Shown here in pieces: positions 8,890-17,831 of a DNA stretch of 64,000 nucleotides; the stretch's first letter is position 1, and each line of letters opens with the position of its first letter. The position numbers were made by a program, and so were the translations under genes. This DNA is from Prochloron sp965198675 (lineage in GTDB: Bacteria; Cyanobacteriota; Cyanobacteriia; Cyanobacteriales; Prochloraceae). The notes beneath the pieces were generated by a model that was not told the origin of the DNA, did not search any database, and was given only the letters and a program-made list of their open reading frames with translations. Location: assembly GCA_965198675.1 (NCBI GenBank), contig OZ240666.1, positions 1,302,001 to 1,366,000 of the forward strand. Reading direction: 5' to 3'.

Positions 8890-10074
8890 TTGATTGTAAC
8901 GGCTGCCTATTGGGGATTGACAATCACTGATGGAGCCATAAGGATGTTAGTGCTGTTGCACTTCCACACCCTGGGCTATACTCCAACCCAAATTGCCTTT
9001 CTCTTCCTATTTTACGAAATATTTGGGGTAGTGACCAACTTCTTCGGTGGCTGGATCGGTTCTCAACTGGGCTTGAGGTTTACCCTCTATAGTGGCATTG
9101 GTTTACAAGTCTTTGCCCTAGTGATATTGGGCTGGCTCAATCCTAGCTGGGCTGTCTGGTTCCAGGTAACATATGTGATGGTAGCCCAAGCTCTCTCCGG
9201 TATTGCCAAAGACTTGACTAAAATGAGTGCTAAGAGCGCTGTGCGCTTAGTAGTGCCAAAGGATGCTGAGTCTCGTTTGTTTAAATGGGTGGCAATCCTC
9301 ACCGGTTCTAAAAATACCCCGAAAGGTTTGGGCTTCTTTGTCGGTGCAGTACTTTTAGAAGTATTTGGTTTTGGGAATGCCCTGTTTATTCAAGCAGGGG
9401 TCTTGTTTTTGCTCTGTCTGACGGGGGTGTTGCTGCCCGCAAATCTGGGTAAGATTAACAAAAAGGTCACGTTCACCGAACTATTCTCTAAGAGTAAAGA
9501 GATTAATATGCTCTCTGCTGCCCGTTTCTTCCTCTTTGGGTCGCGAGATGTTTGGTTTGTGGTAGCCCTCCCGGTGTTTCTCTATGAAACCTTAGACTGG
9601 TCTTTTATGCAGGTGGGGGCATATATGGCTTGTTGGGTGATTGGCTATGGTATAGTCCAGTCTTTAGCCCCAAGTATACTAGGTAATAATGCTCCTGTCC
9701 AGGGAAAAACGATTCAAGTCTGGACATTTGCCCTCACAGGAATTCCTGGGGCGATCGCCATTGCCTTACTCTGTGGTTTACCTGCTCAAATTGTCATTAC
9801 GGGGGGGTTAATTATCTTTGGGATTGTCTTTGCCTTCAACTCCGCAGTCCATTCCTACTTAGTGTTAGCATATACTGAAGATAAAGATGTGACCCTAAAT
9901 GTGGGCTTCTACTACATGGCTAATGCGGGAGGAAGGTTGCTAGGTACGGTCACCTCTGGTATAATTTTCCAACTTTTTGGGTTAGTGGCATGTTTGTGGA
10001 TTTCTAGTCTGTTTATCTTCGCAGCTTTTATTTTTTCTTTGCAGCTAACTTATGAACCACAAAAGATGATATAG
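8890..10074 (+). CDS. arsJ: Organoarsenical efflux MFS transporter ArsJ (start displaced by a likely 1-bp frameshift)
   Basis: A major facilitator superfamily protein of about 400 residues with 11-12 hydrophobic segments. The segments TDGAIRMLVLLHFH and AARFFLFGSRDVWFVVALP are characteristic of ArsJ, which exports 1-arseno-3-phosphoglycerate and so lowers intracellular arsenate. It follows gap by about 110-160 bp on the same strand, the standard pair. The TTG at 8890 is the first possible start in the open frame, but homology continues upstream. The reading frame has no stop back to 8845, and an ATG at 8844 would enter this frame if one A were removed from the A6 run at 8850-8855, giving MYKNLRLNNSALSKYLIV. 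So either the gene uses a rare start or there is a homopolymer indel. Regulation is presumably by the operator upstream of gap. Confidence 0.88.
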   Translation: MIVTAAYWGLTITDGAIRMLVLLHFHTLGYTPTQIAFLFLFYEIFGVVTNFFGGWIGSQLGLRFTLYSGIGLQVFALVILGWLNPSWAVWFQVTYVMVAQALSGIAKDLTKMSAKSAVRLVVPKDAESRLFKWVAILTGSKNTPKGLGFFVGAVLLEVFGFGNALFIQAGVLFLLCLTGVLLPANLGKINKKVTFTELFSKSKEINMLSAARFFLFGSRDVWFVVALPVFLYETLDWSFMQVGAYMACWVIGYGIVQSLAPSILGNNAPVQGKTIQVWTFALTGIPGAIAIALLCGLPAQIVITGGLIIFGIVFAFNSAVHSYLVLAYTEDKDVTLNVGFYYMANAGGRLLGTVTSGIIFQLFGLVACLWISSLFIFAAFIFSLQLTYEPQKMI

Positions 10075-10075
10075 T

Positions 10076-10216
10076 GATAAGGATATAGTGCAGCCCTAAT
10101 CATTTGTACAAGTTCTAACGGGAGATCCCCCCTTGATCCCCCCTTGATAAGGGGGGTGACGGGGGTGCCCGCAGGGCGGGGGGATCGAGCGAGGTGCTAA
10201 AATCATTTAGGTTAGC
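10076..10216. repeat. Composite repeat: R6-type ends around an R3 core
   Basis: The ends are loosely complementary (GATATAGTGCAGCCCTAATC on the left; on the right, bases reading in reverse complement as GATATAGCTAACCTAAATGA). They flank a C-rich/G-rich R3 core at about 10122-10186. Similar ends bound the 18795-18877 element. This may be a small non-autonomous mobile element, but no target duplication is clear. Confidence 0.5.
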
Positions 10217-10251
10217 TATATCACTAACTGGTTAGGGAAAAGATTCAACCT

Positions 10252-11214
10252 ATGCCCGACTTAATCCTCTATATTGCTATTTTTGTCATCAGCTTGGCCG
10301 TACTGATAAAATCGTCAGATTATTTTACTGATGCTGCTGAAAAATTCGGCTTATTGATTGGTTTATCACCTTTTATCATCGGTGTGACCATAGTCTCCAT
10401 TGGTACGTCCCTTCCTGAGTTAATTTCTTCCTTGTTTGCTGTCTTTTCCAATTCATCGGAAATTGTGATTGGTAATGTGGTGGGTTCCAACATTGCCAAT
10501 ATTTTTCTTGTCATTGGTACTGCTTCAGTTATAAGTTACAAGCAGAGTATCAATATAACTTATAATCTCATCAGGGTAGATTTACCTTTATTCGTAGGTT
10601 CGGCATTGTTGTTGGCTTTAGAAGTTTGGGACCGTGAATTCACTAAAGGAGAAGCTTGGCTTCTACTTCTTGGTTATTTGATGTATGTCTTCTATACTCT
10701 CAATGGAACGGAAGAACAGGAAGCAACGGAGAATGATTCGGAAGAACCGATTAAAAGAAATAGTAAGATTGTTATTATTCAACTGCTTATTATTATAATC
10801 AGTGCAATTTTTCTTGATCTTGGGGCAAAATATACCATCGATTCCGTGATAAAAATATCGGAAGTCTTGGAATACGGCAAAGAAATCATTGCCTTGACTG
10901 CCGTGGCTTTGGGAACCTCCTTACCGGAATTAATCGTTACTGTTAATGCCAGCCTCAAAGGTAAAGCAGAACTAGCAGTGGGTAATGTTTTGGGTTCCAA
11001 TGTTTTTAATACCTTTGTGGTGATGGGAGTTCCCGGGTTAATTGGCACCTTGACTATTCCCAAAACAGTTATTATGGGGGGACTTCCCACCATGATTGCG
11101 GGAACTATTTTACTCTTCTTTGTAGCTCAAGACCAACAGTTGACTGTTTGGGAAGGATGGCTATTCTTTATCTTTTACGGCTGGTTTATTGGGCAAACAT
11201 TTGGTTGGCTCTAG
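10252..11214 (+). CDS. Calcium/sodium antiporter (CaCA family, YrbG-like)
   Basis: A 320-residue inner-membrane cation/Ca2+ exchanger with the internal duplication typical of the family. Repeat alpha-1 shows GTSLPELISS followed by GNVVGSNIAN (residues 52-84); alpha-2 shows GTSLPELIVT followed by GNVLGSNVFN (residues 221-251). The Glu in each GTSLPE motif binds the ion. About ten hydrophobic segments are present, with an acidic cytoplasmic loop near residue 160. It exports Ca2+ in exchange for Na+ or H+. The 3' end overlaps the convergent cobM gene by 54 bp, so there is no room for a terminator between them. Confidence 0.92.
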   Translation: MPDLILYIAIFVISLAVLIKSSDYFTDAAEKFGLLIGLSPFIIGVTIVSIGTSLPELISSLFAVFSNSSEIVIGNVVGSNIANIFLVIGTASVISYKQSINITYNLIRVDLPLFVGSALLLALEVWDREFTKGEAWLLLLGYLMYVFYTLNGTEEQEATENDSEEPIKRNSKIVIIQLLIIIISAIFLDLGAKYTIDSVIKISEVLEYGKEIIALTAVALGTSLPELIVTVNASLKGKAELAVGNVLGSNVFNTFVVMGVPGLIGTLTIPKTVIMGGLPTMIAGTILLFFVAQDQQLTVWEGWLFFIFYGWFIGQTFGWL

Positions 11215-11985
11215 TGGTGGACGGAATAGATGAGAATGTTCGGGATGATAAAGACGGGATCTTGCATTCTTGAGATGGTTGCTGCTCAAAGCAGGACTGA
11301 CTATATAAAGAGTTGCACGAATTAGATTTTCCGACTGGGTAATAGCTGCCATTTTTTCCAGGGGTACGACCCAGATTTTTTCTGAGGGCCAACCGATACA
11401 GAAACACACTGCCACCGGAGTATCTGGGGCATAATGGTGGAGTAATTGTTCCTGGGCTGCTTTTACATGACGAGCAGCTAAGTAAAGGCAGAGACTGGCT
11501 TTATGAGCAGCTAAAGCAGCCAAATCCTCCCCTGAGGGCATGGAAGATGCCCGTCCGCTGATGCGAGTCAGAATAATCGTCTGTACCAGTTCCGGTATGG
11601 TTAATTCCGTTCCCAGTTTTGCCGCTGCTGCTTGGAAAGCGCTAATACCGGGAATCAATTTAAAGGGAATGTCTGCCGCTGTTAGGGCCTGTATTTGTTC
11701 GTTAACAGCACTGTAGAGGCTCAGATCCCCGGAATGAAGTCGCGCTACCGTAAGATTGGCCCGCACTCTTTCAATCATTAAGGGGACTATTTCTTCCAGG
11801 GTTTTATTTCCCGTCCGTATTAATTCCGCATCCCGACGAGCACCTTGGAGAATTTGCCGGGGTACGAGGGAATCGGCAAAAACAATCACATCTGCTTGGG
11901 CAATAATTTTTTGGGCTTTGACGGTGAGCAATTCCGGGTCTCCCGATCCGGCACCGATGAGATAAACTGCTGGTTTTAGGTTCAT
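11161..11985 (-). CDS. cobM: Precorrin-4 C(11)-methyltransferase CobM
   Basis: A 274-residue tetrapyrrole methylase. The N-terminal VYLIGAGSGDPELLTVKA is the SAM-binding signature, followed by VIFADSLVP, ARLHSGDLSLYSA and IPFKLIPGISAFQAAAA, which are characteristic of CobM/CbiF. It methylates precorrin-4 at C-11 in cobalamin (here pseudocobalamin) synthesis in the cytoplasm. I chose the ATG at 11985 because homology begins right there; the open frame continues upstream to 12105 but that part reads through a neighbouring gene remnant. The C-terminal 40 residues are rich in Arg, His and Pro and look unlike the family, and they overlap the convergent antiporter gene by 54 bp. Confidence 0.92.
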   Translation of the reverse strand: MNLKPAVYLIGAGSGDPELLTVKAQKIIAQADVIVFADSLVPRQILQGARRDAELIRTGNKTLEEIVPLMIERVRANLTVARLHSGDLSLYSAVNEQIQALTAADIPFKLIPGISAFQAAAAKLGTELTIPELVQTIILTRISGRASSMPSGEDLAALAAHKASLCLYLAARHVKAAQEQLLHHYAPDTPVAVCFCIGWPSEKIWVVPLEKMAAITQSENLIRATLYIVSPALSSNHLKNARSRLYHPEHSHLFRPPLEPTKCLPNKPAVKDKE

Positions 11986-12124
11986 ATATTTTGTTTCGCG
12001 CTCTCGCTTGTCCCTTGCGGGTCTCACGTTCAGGCATTGACTCGGATATCTGTTTTCAGCCCCTTTCGGTGGCTTAGATTGACAATCCCGATGTCCCAAA
12101 ACCAAGCCCCTGCTTATGTTTGGC

Positions 12125-12259
12125 TTACGCCGCGACTTTTACAGGGAACGAGCCGCACTCTTCTAATTCATCTAACAGATGCTGGTACTCCTCTATTGGC
12201 AATAGTACCCCAAGATGATTTCCTTCTGTATCCGTAATGTATCTTTCTCGTATCTGCAT
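12125..12259 (-). CDS. Short Phd/YefM-like antitoxin-type protein
   Basis: A 44-residue reading frame starting MQIRERYITDTEGNHLGVLL and ending KVAA. The ITDTEGNHLGVLLPIEEYQ segment is typical of small cyanobacterial antitoxin-like proteins, which usually run to 60-80 residues. Here the protein stops soon after the helix DELEECGS, so it is probably truncated. No toxin gene is adjacent: the next gene on this strand is cobM, 139 bp downstream. It is probably an orphan remnant of a toxin-antitoxin pair. The call rests on sequence resemblance I recall and not on an alignment. Confidence 0.6.
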   Translation of the reverse strand: MQIRERYITDTEGNHLGVLLPIEEYQHLLDELEECGSFPVKVAA

Positions 12260-12311
12260 GTTTCTGGTATTTCAATTTATTTTAAATATAACACTACGCA
12301 GGAGAGCAATC

Positions 12312-12388
12312 GTAGGTTGGGTTGAGGAAACGAAACCCAACAGCCCAGGATATTTGTGTTGGGTTTCACTTCGTTCTACCCAACCTAC
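12312..12388. repeat. Dispersed inverted repeat, family R1
   Basis: A third full copy of the GTAGGTTGGGTTGAGG element, with arms that can pair across a short loop (GTTGGGTTTCACTTCG). It lies upstream of the short antitoxin-like gene. Confidence 0.8.
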
Positions 12389-12505
12389 AATTCCCATGAC
12401 GATGGTATTATGTTTGATATGGTTTCTATTTTTTGTGCAAATTATTTCTTTTGACAGCGGTAGGGTAGGCAATAAAAGCATGATTTAGCTTGAAAGACAG
12501 GATCT

Positions 12506-12552
12506 AAACCCTGTAGGGGTTTCATAACGTAGCCCGCAATTCATGAGCGGGC
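12506..12552. repeat. Dispersed repeat R5 (CCCTGTAGGGGTTT...GCCCGCAATTCA)
   Basis: Two small palindromes in series, AAACCCTGTAGGGGTTT and GCCCGCAATTCATGAGCGGGC. Copies lie at 57127-57173 and, in the other orientation, at 62456-62503. The rest of the 12389-12916 gap is AT-rich and shows no gene. Confidence 0.75.
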
Positions 12553-12916
12553 CGTAAGGTACAGGGCAATATATCCATTGTTTCATGATTTTGGTGCATT
12601 TTGGCCTGAAAAATAATGAAATAATTAATTATCCATATCACCAGTACCACCAGAACCGCCAAAGAATGTAAAGCCCAGGACTATTGAGTAAGATATATAT
12701 CAAAACAATACTAAATTGTTTAGTTAATTGATTTAATAGCATAACCATAGCGTATTGTTATTAGCATAAAATACATCACAGAATGGCTATTATTACAAGT
12801 GTCTTTTGCCACCAAGGTGATAATGAGAACTTAGTAGGAAGATAAGACAGAGAGCGGCGATTTATGGCAGTTTCCTTTTGAGGATTAGGTGATACAGTAG
12901 GAGTAGGTTTTGTTTG

Positions 12917-13600
12917 TTAAGGAGGAGTAACGGGGGGTATAGTAGGGTTAGGTAATTGTGCTGCGAGAAATGTTTGACTGGGAATCGCCAAATTCAAACC
13001 CGTTTTACTTCCTTCCTGTTGATCCCCTTGCCCGTGAATATCGATTACTTTCCCATTTTCATCCAATAATGCGCCGCCACTCATTCCTCGACGAGTGGAG
13101 TTATTGTAAATGAATTCATAGCCATTTTGGGGAGGTTGGATACCCACAATATTGCCAGGAGTCACTAGGAGAGTGCGTTTGGGGATGGCGGAAGTTGGTT
13201 CTGGTGCACCAGCGACATAGACGGTTTTCCCCCCAGTAACCTTTTGGGAGTCTCCAAACTCTGCTAAGGTATAGTTTCTCTCGCTGGTAAACTGCAATAC
13301 AGCTAAGTCTATCCCAGATAGGGGAATGGAAATCTTGTCAATATTGGTTTCATATCTAAGCCCATCGGGAGTAATAACCAAACAATTGACGTTGCGATTT
13401 TCCACCACGTGTTTCGCTGTGAGCACATAGTAAGTGTTCCCCTGATGCTGATAGAGCACTCCGGAACTAGAATTACAACCATCGATTAAAACGGTGATTT
13501 CTTTGGCTTTTTGAGTCACTTGCTCGTAGGAGAGAGCATGGGCGATTTGGGGTATGAGGAGGAAGGTGATGAGCAAAATTGCCCAGAATTTACGTTTCAT
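12917..13600 (-). CDS. Secreted trypsin-like serine protease
   Basis: A 227-residue protein with a signal peptide (residues 1-22, cleavage probably after AHA) and an S1-type chymotrypsin fold. The catalytic triad is visible: His in TAKHVVE near residue 64, Asp in SGIDLAVL near residue 109 and Ser in RGMSGGALL near residue 174. It would act in the periplasm or outside the cell. It has no PDZ domain, unlike HtrA/DegP, and is closer to the short cyanobacterial serine proteases. The C-terminus is Pro-rich. A related but broken protease gene lies at 17832-18589, so this may be the surviving paralogue. It stands alone, with repeats on both sides. Confidence 0.85.
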   Translation of the reverse strand: MKRKFWAILLITFLLIPQIAHALSYEQVTQKAKEITVLIDGCNSSSGVLYQHQGNTYYVLTAKHVVENRNVNCLVITPDGLRYETNIDKISIPLSGIDLAVLQFTSERNYTLAEFGDSQKVTGGKTVYVAGAPEPTSAIPKRTLLVTPGNIVGIQPPQNGYEFIYNNSTRRGMSGGALLDENGKVIDIHGQGDQQEGSKTGLNLAIPSQTFLAAQLPNPTIPPVTPP

Positions 13601-13627
13601 TGTCTTTATTGGTTAGTGTGGGATTCT

Positions 13628-13915
13628 CCCCGATCCCCCCTTGATCCCCCCGATCCCCCCTTGATAAGGGGGGTGACGGGGGGTGACGGGGGGTGCCCGT
13701 AGGGTGCGGTAGGGTGCGGTAGGGTGCGTTAGCGACAGCGTAACGCACCATTGGCGGGAGAATCAGCTATTAAGGGGTGGGGTGGGCAATGCCCACACCA
13801 CTTACTTCTAGGGTTTGGTCCACTTTCAGCGGACTTCCCTTATGAGCCAGCAATTTTAGGCTGGGCGGATCAGCCGCGAAGGTTTAGGTGGGCGATGCCC
13901 ACCCTACGAGTTACT
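13628..13915. repeat. Cluster of dispersed repeats (R3, R2-like, R8)
   Basis: The 13601-14139 gap is almost entirely repeat. It begins with GATCCCCCCTTGATCC units with complementary GGGGGGTGACGGG, followed by three tandem GTAGGGTGCG units, GTGCGTTAGCGACAGCGTAACGCAC (an inverted repeat) and two GTGGGCAATGCCCAC-type palindromes. An R7-type GCGCAGAGGCG stretch follows at about 14017-14110. No gene is seen. Confidence 0.65.
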
Positions 13916-14139
13916 TCCCCCTAAGGAAGGGAGAAAGGGAGTGGAGAACAGATTTACCACACAACCGATAGATTTTAGCTAACAAATGTGGGCTATCTCC
14001 CAATGCAGTCACTCTCGCGCAGAGGCGCTCCGGCACGGAGAATTAATAAACAGGCGCTTCAAGCGCTCATCCATATCATGTTATTCTCTGCGCCTCTGTG
14101 TCTCTGTGAGCTTCCATTAGAAAGTAACTGCTCTTTGTT

Positions 14140-14835
14140 CTATTTTGTCAGCTTGGTTATCGCTGTGTTTCCAATATATCTAATTAAAAGCCTTTTGGCA
14201 AAAGGGGGGTGGGTGCAAATCAACCACTGTGTGTCAACCTCTTCTACAGGAATCCACTCTGACTCATTAACATCGATCCACTCAGCATTATCCACTAAAT
14301 GTTCCAAACGAAGGTACTCGTGGAGTTCCCCTGTTTCATCTATAGTACTATTGGATGCTTTTCCAGAGACAAAATTAGTCATTTTGATGAAAACAGCATT
14401 GGGATTTTGAGCGTTTTGCTGATTGAGAGTAAAGAGCAGATTGTCTTTGTTACAGTTTTGTTCTCCCTGGGATAAGACGCAAACCACTGTATAACCATTA
14501 TCCAGTTTTCCGGTGGTTAAATCCAAGGTTCCTAACCTACCTCCATTTTGACTTACTGCGTCTGTGAGCTTTTTGGAGACAATTCTGCACCGTTTCTCTG
14601 GTGTGTAATCATCCCCAAATTTTTCCGTTTGCCAACGAATGAGGGGGTTTTGGGAAACAGCATTGCTTCGACGAGCAAGTGTTCCCCGCTTTCCGTTTTT
14701 GGATCTACAGTCAAACTGGGTATGATCTGGAATAGAAGCAACGGTTGGTTGGGAAGATTGTACCTGCTGTGGTTGAGGGGTTTGTACAACGGGAACTTGA
14801 ACTGGTGTGGGGTGTAGGGTAAGAGGAAAGCCATG
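14140..14835 (-). pseudogene. COP23 domain protein lacking its N-terminus
   Basis: The frame is open from 14835 to 14140 but contains no usable start before an internal ATG at 14526. The translated part shows a Pro/Gln-rich linker (PVQVPVVQTPQPQ), then QFDCRSKNGK, NPLIRWQTEKFGDDYTPEKRC, TTGKLDNGYTVVCV and NLLFTLNQ. These are the hallmarks of the COP23 domain (a Cys-containing, extracellular domain found in cyanobacteria). Family members normally begin with a signal peptide; here the segment where it should be is out of frame or missing, with TAA just upstream of 14835. So the gene is most likely 5'-truncated or frameshifted and not expressed as a secreted protein. Confidence 0.7.
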
Positions 14836-14973
14836 TTATGTAAAGGTTTCAGCTTTGAAAATCTGTAAATACGCCAGTGCGAACGACTATAATATTTCAA
14901 CTCTGTAGGGGTTTCATGTATGAGCCCTTTTGACCGCACCCCCTGGAAACTGGAAACTGGAAACTGATAACTG

Positions 14974-15639
14974 TTACCAAACTTTAGGTCGAAAATTTTT
15001 GTCATTGGCAATTTCTACCACCTCCCCCGACTGTCGGATAACGAATAAACCCCGACGATAAGCATAGCGATCGACTCCTTCATCAATTTCAATTCCTGCA
15101 ACCGCACCATTGAGGGTTACGTCAGCAAAACGGGGAAATGCTTCTTTAAAACGAGCTAACTTTTCTAAAAAATAGTCCACATCATCTTTAGATAAATTAG
15201 ATTTTACTTCTATTGCAACTGCTACATCCCCATCAATAGCTAGTATATCAATTTCCATCGCTACACCGGAACGTTTTATTTCCATCCGACGGAGAGTTTG
15301 TGTTACTGTGATACCTCTTTCTTGAAATATCCGCACCGCAGCAGGTTTAACTAAGTTCTCCACAAACTGTCCCCAACGACTTGTGAGACTATTAACCGCT
15401 TTATTGGTGTTTGCTGCAATCTCTTCTACTAAGATAAGTCTTTTTTCTGCTTCCGCTGCACGACGATCTGCTTCCGCTGTACGACGCTTACTATCTTCCG
15501 CAAGTTCGGCGAAAAGACGATCTAGTTCTGCTGCGCGTTCTGCTGCGCGACGATCTGCTTCTGCGAAACGGCGATCTGCTTCAGCTTGAGAAGCTTGAAA
15601 TAATTGGTAAATATCTTGAATTGTTAAGGAGTCTGACAT
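14974..15639 (-). CDS. Coiled-coil / PD-(D/E)XK nuclease-like protein (DUF3782-type), copy 1
   Basis: A 221-residue protein in two parts: an Ala/Glu/Arg-rich coiled coil (residues 18-75) built from 7-residue units such as AEADRRA, and a C-terminal domain with MEIDILAID...AIEVKS, which fits the Asp...Glu-X-Lys core of PD-(D/E)XK nucleases. A WGQFVENLVKPAAVRIF helix links them. The protein is cytoplasmic and its function is unproven. It is the first of three tandem near-identical genes (also 15854-16606 and 16821-17588) and has the shortest coiled coil, 29 residues fewer than copy 2. The intergenic sequence is duplicated too, so each copy probably has its own promoter. I recall similar proteins annotated with DUF3782, and a role in DNA processing is only inferred. 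Confidence 0.8.
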   Translation of the reverse strand: MSDSLTIQDIYQLFQASQAEADRRFAEADRRAAERAAELDRLFAELAEDSKRRTAEADRRAAEAEKRLILVEEIAANTNKAVNSLTSRWGQFVENLVKPAAVRIFQERGITVTQTLRRMEIKRSGVAMEIDILAIDGDVAVAIEVKSNLSKDDVDYFLEKLARFKEAFPRFADVTLNGAVAGIEIDEGVDRYAYRRGLFVIRQSGEVVEIANDKNFRPKVW

Positions 15640-15853
15640 GGTTAGGGTAAATTGCTATATAATAAATATATCAGATTTTGAGGTAAGTTGTCAAAGTACT
15701 TTATAAAAATTTTAACCACTTCGGAACACCAAACCTACTGTCTACCTTGAGCGATCGCCTTAAAACCGTAGGGTGGGCAATGTGCCCAAATTTAGCTTTT
15801 TAGGTAAGACTTATCGTTCATTGCTCACCGACAGAGCTGGTAACTGATAACTG

Positions 15854-16606
15854 TTACCAAACTTTAGGTCGAAAATTTTTGTCATTGGCAATTTCTACCA
15901 CCTCCCCCGACTGTCGGATAACGAATAAACCCCGACGATAAGCATAGCGATCGACTCCTTCATCAATTTCAATTCCTGCAACCGCACCATTGAGGGTTAC
16001 GTCAGCAAAACGGGGAAATGCTTCTTTAAAACGAGCTAACTTTTCTAAAAAATAGTCCACATCATCTTTAGATAAATTAGATTTTACTTCTATTGCAACT
16101 GCTACATCCCCATCAATAGCTAGTATATCAATTTCCATCGCTACACCGGAACGTTTTATTTCCATCCGACGGAGAGTTTGTGTTACTGTGATACCTCTTT
16201 CTTGAAATATCCGCACCGCAGCAGGTTTAACTAAGTTCTCCACAAACTGTCCCCAACGACTTGTGAGACTATTAACCGCTTTATTGGTGTTTGCTGCAAT
16301 GTCTTCTACTAAGATAAGTCTTTTTTCTGCTTCCGCTGCGCGACGATCTGCTTCCGCTGCACGACGATCTGCCTCCGCTGCGCGACGATCTGCTTCCGCT
16401 GCACGACGCTTACGATCTTCCGCAAGTTCCGCTGCAAGTTCTTCTGTACGACGCTTACTATCTTCCGCAAGTTTGGCTAAACGACGATCTAGTTCTGCTG
16501 CGCGTTCTGCTGCGCGACGATCTGCTTCCGCGAAACGGCGATCTGCTTCAGCTTGAGAAGCTTGAAATAATTGGTAAATATCTTGAATTGTTAAGGAGTC
16601 TGACAT
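15854..16606 (-). CDS. Coiled-coil / PD-(D/E)XK nuclease-like protein, copy 2
   Basis: 250 residues. The N-terminal 45 residues and the whole C-terminal nuclease-like domain (from about residue 105) are nearly identical to copy 1. The difference is 29 extra residues in the coiled coil, from added KRRTEELAAELAEDRKRRAA and repeated AEADRRA units. Upstream and downstream sequence also matches copies 1 and 3, so the unit of duplication (about 0.9-1.0 kb) includes the spacer. Near-identity suggests a recent duplication or gene conversion. The predicted fold and catalytic residues are as in copy 1. Confidence 0.8.
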   Translation of the reverse strand: MSDSLTIQDIYQLFQASQAEADRRFAEADRRAAERAAELDRRLAKLAEDSKRRTEELAAELAEDRKRRAAEADRRAAEADRRAAEADRRAAEAEKRLILVEDIAANTNKAVNSLTSRWGQFVENLVKPAAVRIFQERGITVTQTLRRMEIKRSGVAMEIDILAIDGDVAVAIEVKSNLSKDDVDYFLEKLARFKEAFPRFADVTLNGAVAGIEIDEGVDRYAYRRGLFVIRQSGEVVEIANDKNFRPKVW

Positions 16607-16820
16607 GGTTAGGGTAAATTGCTATATAATAAATATATCAGATTTTGAGGTAAGTTGTCAAAGTACTTTATAAAAATTTTAACCACTTCGGAACACCAAA
16701 CCTACTGTCTACCTTGAGCGATCGCCTTAAAACCGTAGGGTGGGCAATGTGCCCAAATTTAGCTTTTTAGGTAAGACTTATCGTTCATTGCTCACCGACA
16801 GAGCTGGTAACTGATAACTG

Positions 16821-17588
16821 TTACCAAACTTTAGGTCGAAAATTTTTGTCATTGGCAATTTCTACCACCTCCCCCGACTGTCGGATAACGAATAAACCCC
16901 GACGATAAGCATAGCGATCGACTCCTTCATCAATTTCAATTCCTGCAACCGCACCATTGAGGGTTACGTCAGCAAAACGGGGAAATGCTTCTTTAAAACG
17001 AGCTAACTTTTCTAAAAAATAGTCCACATCATCTTTAGATAAATTAGATTTTACTTCTATTGCAACTGCTACATCCCCATCAATAGCCAGTATATCAATT
17101 TCCATCGCTACACCGGAACGTTTTATTTCCATCCGACGGAGAGTTTGTGTTACTGTGATACCTCTTTCTTGAAATATCCGCACCGCAGCAGGTTTAACTA
17201 AGTTCTCCACAAACTGTCCCCAACGACTTGTGAGACTATTAACCGCTTTATTGGTGTTTGCTGCAATGTCTTCTACTAAGATAAGTCTTTTTTCTGCTTC
17301 CGCTGCGCGACGATCTGCTTCCGCTGCACGACGATCTGCCTCCGCTGCACGACGATCTGCCTCCGCTGCGCGACGCTTACGATCTTCCGCAAGTTCCGCT
17401 GCAAGTTCTTCTGTACGACGCTTACTATCTTCCGCAAGTTTGGCTAAACGACGATCTAGTTCTGCTGCGCGTTCTGCTGCGCGACGATCTGCTTCCGCGA
17501 AACGTCGATCTAATTCGGCTCCGCGACGATCTGCTTCAGCTTGAGAAGCTTGAAACAATTGATAAATATCTTGAAGGGTTACTGACAT
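16821..17588 (-). CDS. Coiled-coil / PD-(D/E)XK nuclease-like protein, copy 3
   Basis: 255 residues from the ATG at 17588 (MSVTLQDIYQLFQASQ). The open frame extends further upstream, but homology to copies 1 and 2 starts at this ATG. The C-terminal half is essentially identical to the other copies. The N-terminal part is slightly longer, with an inserted RRGAELD unit and a different start (MSVT in place of MSDSLT). The sequence upstream of this copy differs from the other two, marking it as the original 5' end of the tandem array. The PD-(D/E)XK core (EIDILAID, AIEVKS) is intact. Confidence 0.8.
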   Translation of the reverse strand: MSVTLQDIYQLFQASQAEADRRGAELDRRFAEADRRAAERAAELDRRLAKLAEDSKRRTEELAAELAEDRKRRAAEADRRAAEADRRAAEADRRAAEAEKRLILVEDIAANTNKAVNSLTSRWGQFVENLVKPAAVRIFQERGITVTQTLRRMEIKRSGVAMEIDILAIDGDVAVAIEVKSNLSKDDVDYFLEKLARFKEAFPRFADVTLNGAVAGIEIDEGVDRYAYRRGLFVIRQSGEVVEIANDKNFRPKVW

Positions 17589-17831
17589 AATTATAATGTT
17601 GTGGACAGGGTAATTTGGTATATAATTTATATAACATATTTTCGGTGAGATTGTCAAGGGTTTAACCATCCTAGGGTCACACCAAGAAGCCAAGAAAATG
17701 GAGATTGAATTATTAATTGCCCACCCTACCACTGAACTGGGTGGGCGCAAGCATTGCTACAAAGCTGGTAACTGTTATTGCGAAGCTTTGCGTAAGCGTC
17801 CCGCCCTTGGCGTCCTGTTAACTGCTAACTG

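Noticed and set aside
12037..12237. Plus-strand 66-codon reading frame
   Set aside because: The opposite strand encodes the recognisable antitoxin-like protein at 12125-12259, which explains the coding character.
15383..17544. Ala/Ser/Arg-rich plus-strand frames over the tandem nuclease-like genes
   Set aside because: They are antisense readings of the coiled-coil heptad repeats.
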